Assembly: GCA_012861695.1 (NCBI GenBank)
Contig: JAAOOA010000121.1
Location: forward strand, 62,001 to 126,000
Source: Trematomus loennbergii
Taxonomy: Eukaryota; Chordata; Actinopteri; Perciformes; Nototheniidae
Direction: 5' to 3'
DNA length: 64,000 bases
Below the pieces are notes generated by a model. It was not told the DNA's origin. It saw only the letters and a list, made by a program, of their open reading frames with translations, and did not search any database. Both the position numbers and the translations under genes were made by a program. Of the stretch, positions 46,583 to 64,000 are shown piece after piece; position 1 is the first letter of the stretch; the number at the start of each line of letters is the position of its first letter.

Positions 46583-47847
46583 GCAACGATACCGCTGAAC
46601 TGTCAGCCAATGAAAGCCCAAATGAAGCTCCACGCCTCCTTCAGTCCGTCAGCAGCTGATGTTGGGCTCAGTTGTGGCTTTAATCTGATTGGTCCGTTGT
46701 GTTGTCTGTTGGACGTCCTGTGACAAGAGGACTATTTTCATTTAGTGAGCTTGTTCCAAAGATGAAGGTCATTATCCTAGATAAGGTTTCCAAAATGCTT
46801 TCAAATCAAATGTCTGCAGACGTTGTTCTTATAACTTGTGTGGACTCCCAGGAGGCGCATCCCAATAATAACTGAGTATGAAATGGCAATCATATTTATA
46901 CCACTGTTTTTTTAAATGTGACCTGGACTTTATGGATTTTAGAATCTGTGGTATTCTCCTTTAATATTCACAGCACTTTGATTTCTAGATGTTTATGAAT
47001 TATTCTACTTCAAGTATTGGTATTAGATTTTTATGATAATGACTTGTGATGTGGGGATTAGAAAATAATTTTTGACTTTATTTTAAATAGTTCAAACACC
47101 GCTTATTTGAAAATATTGTAGCTATGCATAGATTTGAGAAGGTACATGCAAAAATGAGTTAGCATGTTGTGTTCTTTTCAAATGACATTCATGTCTTTTG
47201 AAAAGGTCCATGCTAGAATTTGAACATCACTGCCTGTGTGAAATGTTATTATAAGCCATCATTCAAAAGAGTTGCAGGTCATGTTGGCTGCTAACTAAAT
47301 AACAAATAACTGGCACAGGGGAGCTTCTGGAGGCTCTTCTCTAAGAGGGATTGGTTGTAACCCAGTCGTGGTTAGGGAGGAAGCCATTTTGTGGGAAGAG
47401 AAAACATATTCTCTTTTCAGGAATATTGTAGTAGTTTCAAGCCATGCTTGTTTTCTTTACTCGCTCTACACCACAGAGCATTTTCTGATGTGTGTGACAA
47501 AACCAAGAAGAATACAGCATCAAGTTGAGCTCATTTTGAAAACAATGAAACCAGCTAGCTACCTTCAGTAATATGAGTTAAGGTTAGCCCCGTTTACCCC
47601 TTTGCCTTCACAACACAGCCTCTTATGTTCCAAACTACACTGAAGTCTAATCCCAGAGCTAGCAGGGCTGTACCATGTGTGTTTCTTTTGAACATTTGAA
47701 GCTTCTATTGAGGTCAGCTAAGTTACTGTAGCTTCCAACACCTCTTGTGATATAAGAATACAACCAAAATCCTCTAATGATCCCTTAGAGCTATTTAAAA
47801 AAAAATCTCAATATGGATGCCTGACACCTGATATGTTTGCTGCATAC

Positions 47848-48444
47848 CAACCCAGTCTCACGGCATTTCGTGTTATAGGCACAACATTTATTTAATCTAT
47901 TGATTCGTGTTCACCAACACGATTTTCCCCTTTCTTTCGTGTCACACAGAACGATTTTAAAAGCAATGTATTTCTATTGGTAGTATGTCTCGTCTTTTTG
48001 TCCGGTCGGGTCTTGGAATACAGAAGCTGTGTGGTTCATAAAAACATGTTTCTTACTCAATATCTTACCCTAAGCCTAACCATCCCTTTTATTTTAATTG
48101 TATAATGTCTGAGTTTTTTTGCCGTCAGCGAGGAAAAGAAATGTCTCAGAGCCTCAGAATACTGACATCTGTATTTTTGGTCATCTTTTTTTCCTTCTAA
48201 TTTGTTATTATTTGGTGCAGGCACGAAACATACTACCAATATAAATACATTGCTTCTAAAATCGTTCTGTGTCAGAATACTGAAATCTGTATTTTTTTAT
48301 CTGTTTTTCCTTCTAATTTGTTATTATTTACATTGCTTTTAAATCGTTTCTGTGTGACACGAAAAAATGGCGAAATCGTGTTGGTGAACACGAATCAATA
48401 GATTAATTTGTGACTATAACACGAAATGCCGTGAGACTGTGTTG
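47848..48444 (+). mobile_element. Palindromic MITE (CAGTCTCACGGCATTTCG family)
   Basis: Inverted arms of more than 100 bp: CCCAGTCTCACGGCATTTCG near 47850 and CGAAATGCCGTGAGACTG near 48423, both with GTGTTCACCAACACGATTT or its complement. Direct repeat TGCATAC at 47841-47847 and 48445-48451. Confidence 0.82.
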
Positions 48445-49961
48445 TGCATACATACATGCTAGCTAGCTTACAGCTCATTTCTGTTTGGTTGGTACATGAG
48501 GTGTTGGAAGCAACCAGGTTGTAAAAAAAACACTTAGCTGTCAATATTAGCGAATACCTCAATAGGAATATTTACATTATTTCTGAAACTCCTTAAAAAC
48601 GAGCTGTAATAGCAGATATTTGAAGACTGCTTTAGCGTTACAGGTGTTAGCATGGTAGTCCCATGACACTGTCTGTGGCTCTGCTGGTTTAGCTTAACAT
48701 CTCGAATGCTTCTGAAACATTCAGATATTCTAATGTAGTCTAGTGAAGAGTTTGACATATTTTTGTGTCCTTTCTTGATTCCTAAAAAGAGATTTCTTGT
48801 ACCTGTATTTTTGCTGCATATATTTATTAATTGAGCAATGCTTGTAAATCCTTAAATATTTTATTTGTGAAACGTTATAATATATTGTTTGAGAATGACT
48901 GTTTGAAGATGACGTCTGCCATGTTTATAAGAGATTACTTTTGTGTGCGGTGTGTGCATGTGTGTGTTTTATAGTACTCCATGCGTTAGCTAGTCGGAGC
49001 TCCCTTTAGTTTGGCTTCTCTAGCTCTGCTTTCCCCAGAGAACTCAACTGGACTGGCAATATTCAACTCGTGCTTTCAACTCAACTCAGAAATGGCAGAT
49101 GAAAGTAGCAGGATGGAAATTAAATTAGTTAATGCCTTACATTATAAAATATACTGCAGAAGATCAAACCACGCTGTTAGCTTATGAACTGTGTTTAAGT
49201 TGCGAGTCACTGTGCAACGTGTAGCCTGTAGCTATATCTCTGCACTTCATTTTGAGAGGGTTGGAATTTCCTCGAATCCTTCTTATTAGCAAACTACATT
49301 TAATTTGAGTCCTTAGTTGCTTATTTCCTCCTCTTTCTTTCTATAAATGGGAATTTCATTTTTAGACTATAGCTTTCAAGGATATCCCCCTCATTTGGCT
49401 TTATATTGATTTATCTGCATTTTTGCAGAACATTTAGATGAGTTGTTTTTGTCAACCATCACTTCTATTGTATCCACACTGGGAAGAGATGCCTTCAGGG
49501 TCAGCATGGGCACACGGAACAGTAACTGCTAGATGAACCTAAATCATGGAAGAAGAATTAAGGTAGACTTGAACAAATATTGTATTTCCTTTAAAACAAA
49601 TCTAGGGGCTGATGTCATATTTCATTCTGAGATGTATTGAATGCACAATAATAAGTGCTGTGTGTAAAGGTGGGCATGTCATGATGTAACTGTGTACATA
49701 ATAAACTGTATGATAGTACAACTATCAGTAATACTTCATTACTCAACAACACTACTCTAGTTTGTAGAAGAAGTGCATTTAGGTCTTGAACATTGCTAAA
49801 TGTTCATGCTGCTTCTCAATGAACATGCTACCTGCTAATGTTCTGTATGGACTCATATAAGCTGCTGTCCTGAACAGAACTGCTTTTCCTCATAGCCTAG
49901 CATTAACATGTATTCTGCTTCTGTTCATTTGCCTTGAGTGTCAGTCATATAATAATTGCCA

Positions 49962-49994
49962 AATAAAAGGTCTGATGTTGACATGTTCAATAAA
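49962..49994 (+). promoter_or_regulatory. Tandem polyadenylation signals
   Basis: AATAAA at 49962-49967 and 49989-49994, the only close pair downstream of the MISP-like stop on this strand that I noticed. Confidence 0.4.
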
Positions 49995-50340
49995 GCGTTT
50001 ACTCCTGAAACCTAACATGTGTGTTCAAGCTCTGTTTATCTTTAAGCAAATATGTCCACAGTCAGACACACACATACTGTATAAGTATATTTAAATGTTT
50101 TCCAAAAACAAGTCATGGTTATATGCAGGTTGCAGAGAACAAGGCATCACCATTAGCAGTAGAGAAGAGGAAGATGCCACATGTTTGAGCAAGTGATGAA
50201 GCTGGATCACAGGAATATGAAAAGATATCAACAGTCTTATAATTTGTAATCAATACAAAAGCTTGTGATGTATGAAGACAGGAGGCAGTAGAAGCTCCTC
50301 GCAGAGGGATGGACCTGCTCCTTCACTCCTCAGTACCTGA

Positions 50341-50348
50341 CACACACA

Positions 50349-50379
<31 letters not shown>

Positions 50380-50464
50380 CACAACACACACACACACAAC
50401 ACACACACACACACACACACCCACAACACACACACCACACACACACACACACCCACCACACACA
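50341..50464 (+). repeat. (CA)n microsatellite
   Basis: Interrupted CA repeat; 49997-50340 shows no gene. Confidence 0.97.
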
Positions 50465-51216
<752 letters not shown>

Positions 51217-51528
51217 ATGCTGTGATAAGGGTTAGTGCAGCACAGACACAAGCAGCCGTTAGCATCAATCAGTAACAAAAGGTTTATTAGTGACATTTAG
51301 GTAGAAAATGTGACAAGACTCTGAAGGTAAAAAGGAACTAAAAGAAAAGGGATTCAATTCCACACCTTCTTATATAATAATGACGGTAAGATAGAAATAA
51401 TGAAGTATGTCTTGCTCTTTAATCATGTTTCACTGACATGTTTTACAAATGCATTGTGTAACATAATAATTGGTGTGAGCAGTGAAGAAACTAGAATGAA
51501 ACCTACAAATGACTTCAGACCACACTTA

Positions 51529-51862
51529 CGGCCCGTCCACACAGCGGCGTGCGTTGAAGCTTCAACGCTTCTGCCCATTCACTTTGAATGGGGTGACGTC
51601 ACGCTTCGCCGAACTGCATTGTGGGAGCGAAGTAGCTTTGCTCGCGTTGCTCGCGTTGCTCGCTGCAAAAGTTGAGCAATGTTCAACTTTTGAAGCTTCG
51701 ACGGAAGCGTCAGCCAATGGAATCATATGCCAGTACAAGCTCTAGCCAATCAAACCGCGTGCTTGTGTGTCCGGGGCGGGAGATTCATGTGATTGGTTGT
51801 TGGTCAAGTTTCAGCCCCCCCCACCGGCAAGCTTCAACGCACGCCGCTGTGTGGACAGGCCG
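51529..51862 (-). mobile_element. Harbinger-like MITE, CGGCCCGTCCACAC family
   Basis: Ends CGGCCCGTCCACACAGCGGC and GCCGCTGTGTGGACAGGCCG. Its interior is the reverse of 16954-17269 (GACGTCAC, AAGTTGAGCAATGTTCAAC, ATTGGCTAGAGCTTG in complementary order). Left flank TTA, right flank TAA. Confidence 0.85.
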
Positions 51863-52208
51863 TAAATGCTCAGTTTTTATACAAATGTAATGAAATAGTG
51901 CAGTCTAGTAATCAATTGAGATGATGAATGTTCCTGCTACCACTGGGTGTCTCTGAAACCAACTTTAGAAATGGTACAAAACACTGAACAATATTAAAAA
52001 AGCACACAATTCCATAATGAATGCTAGCTGAAATATATGTCATTTTGTGTGCAGTTCGTATAGCTGCTGATCATTATGAACTTTTTGTAACCCCCCCTTG
52101 TCTTCAGAGTTCTGCAGAAGCTCAGTTTAGCTACAAGATACATGCGTTTCAGTGAGTGATAAGGTTAGCACACCTGTCACTCAGCATGCATCAGTTAGCC
52201 GTTAGCTG
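51863..52208. other. Intergenic sequence beyond the paralemmin stop
   Basis: Would hold the 3' UTR of the minus-strand paralemmin-family gene. No AATAAA on that strand was confidently chosen. Confidence 0.3.

Positions 52209-64000
<11,792 letters not shown>

Larger units (their letters stand above)
46583..49996 (+). other. Probable 3' UTR of MISP-like gene and flank
   Basis: AT-rich, no further coding signal. Two AATAAA signals at 49962-49967 and 49989-49994 are plausible polyadenylation signals; a 3.4-kb UTR interrupted by a MITE (47848-48444) is inferred, and an earlier end cannot be excluded. Confidence 0.4.

Overview
This window is teleost nuclear DNA, probably percomorph. The evidence is spliced vertebrate genes with GT-AG introns, many fish-type transposons (Sushi-like and Gmr1-like Ty3/gypsy elements, a DIRS element, hAT, PIF/Harbinger-like and TTAA-target MITEs), long CA/TG microsatellites, and no prokaryotic features. 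About 80% is repeat or intron. I read it by eye, so family names rest on recognised motifs, not searches.

Layout. 1-2075: broken Sushi-like Ty3/gypsy copy on the minus strand. 2126-3008: LINE 3' ends. 3830-4864: internally deleted hAT element with an 8-bp target duplication. 5468-7665: deleted DIRS-type element abutting a minus-strand LINE reverse-transcriptase fragment (7666-8442). 9763-16317: nearly complete Gmr1-like LTR retrotransposon whose integrase lies upstream of reverse transcriptase, flanked on both sides by the same ~286-bp host sequence. 16697-19982: hAT-like element loaded with three smaller elements. 20373-27389: microsatellites, MITEs, one LINE fragment. 27719-33058: about 93 tandem copies of a 57-bp unit.

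Host genes. A MISP/AKAP2_C-family gene runs on the plus strand from 33469 to 46582, six exons visible, ending in the family's conserved C-terminus. A paralemmin-family gene runs on the minus strand from beyond the right edge (64000) to 52209, six exons visible, ending in a CaaX-type tail. The two converge, about 5.6 kb apart. Human has adjacent PALM-MISP and PALM3-MISP3 pairs and a fused PALM2-AKAP2, so this is a member of that old paralogous pair. Both genes carry single-base frame changes in low-complexity tracts, meaning either uncorrected indel error in the sequence or gene decay.

The ~9.4-kb paralemmin intron (53964-63382) holds a nest: a Harbinger-like element (54573-62867) containing a Sushi-type chromodomain LTR retrotransposon with near-identical LTRs (54938-60185) and a TTAA element (60327-62165), itself interrupted by another inverted-repeat element (60333-61786).

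The most noteworthy signals are the IN-before-RT pol order, the 10-nt primer-site/LTR complementarity with a compensatory change between two Sushi elements (a self-priming signature), the 57-bp array, and the frame-broken paralemmin/MISP pair.
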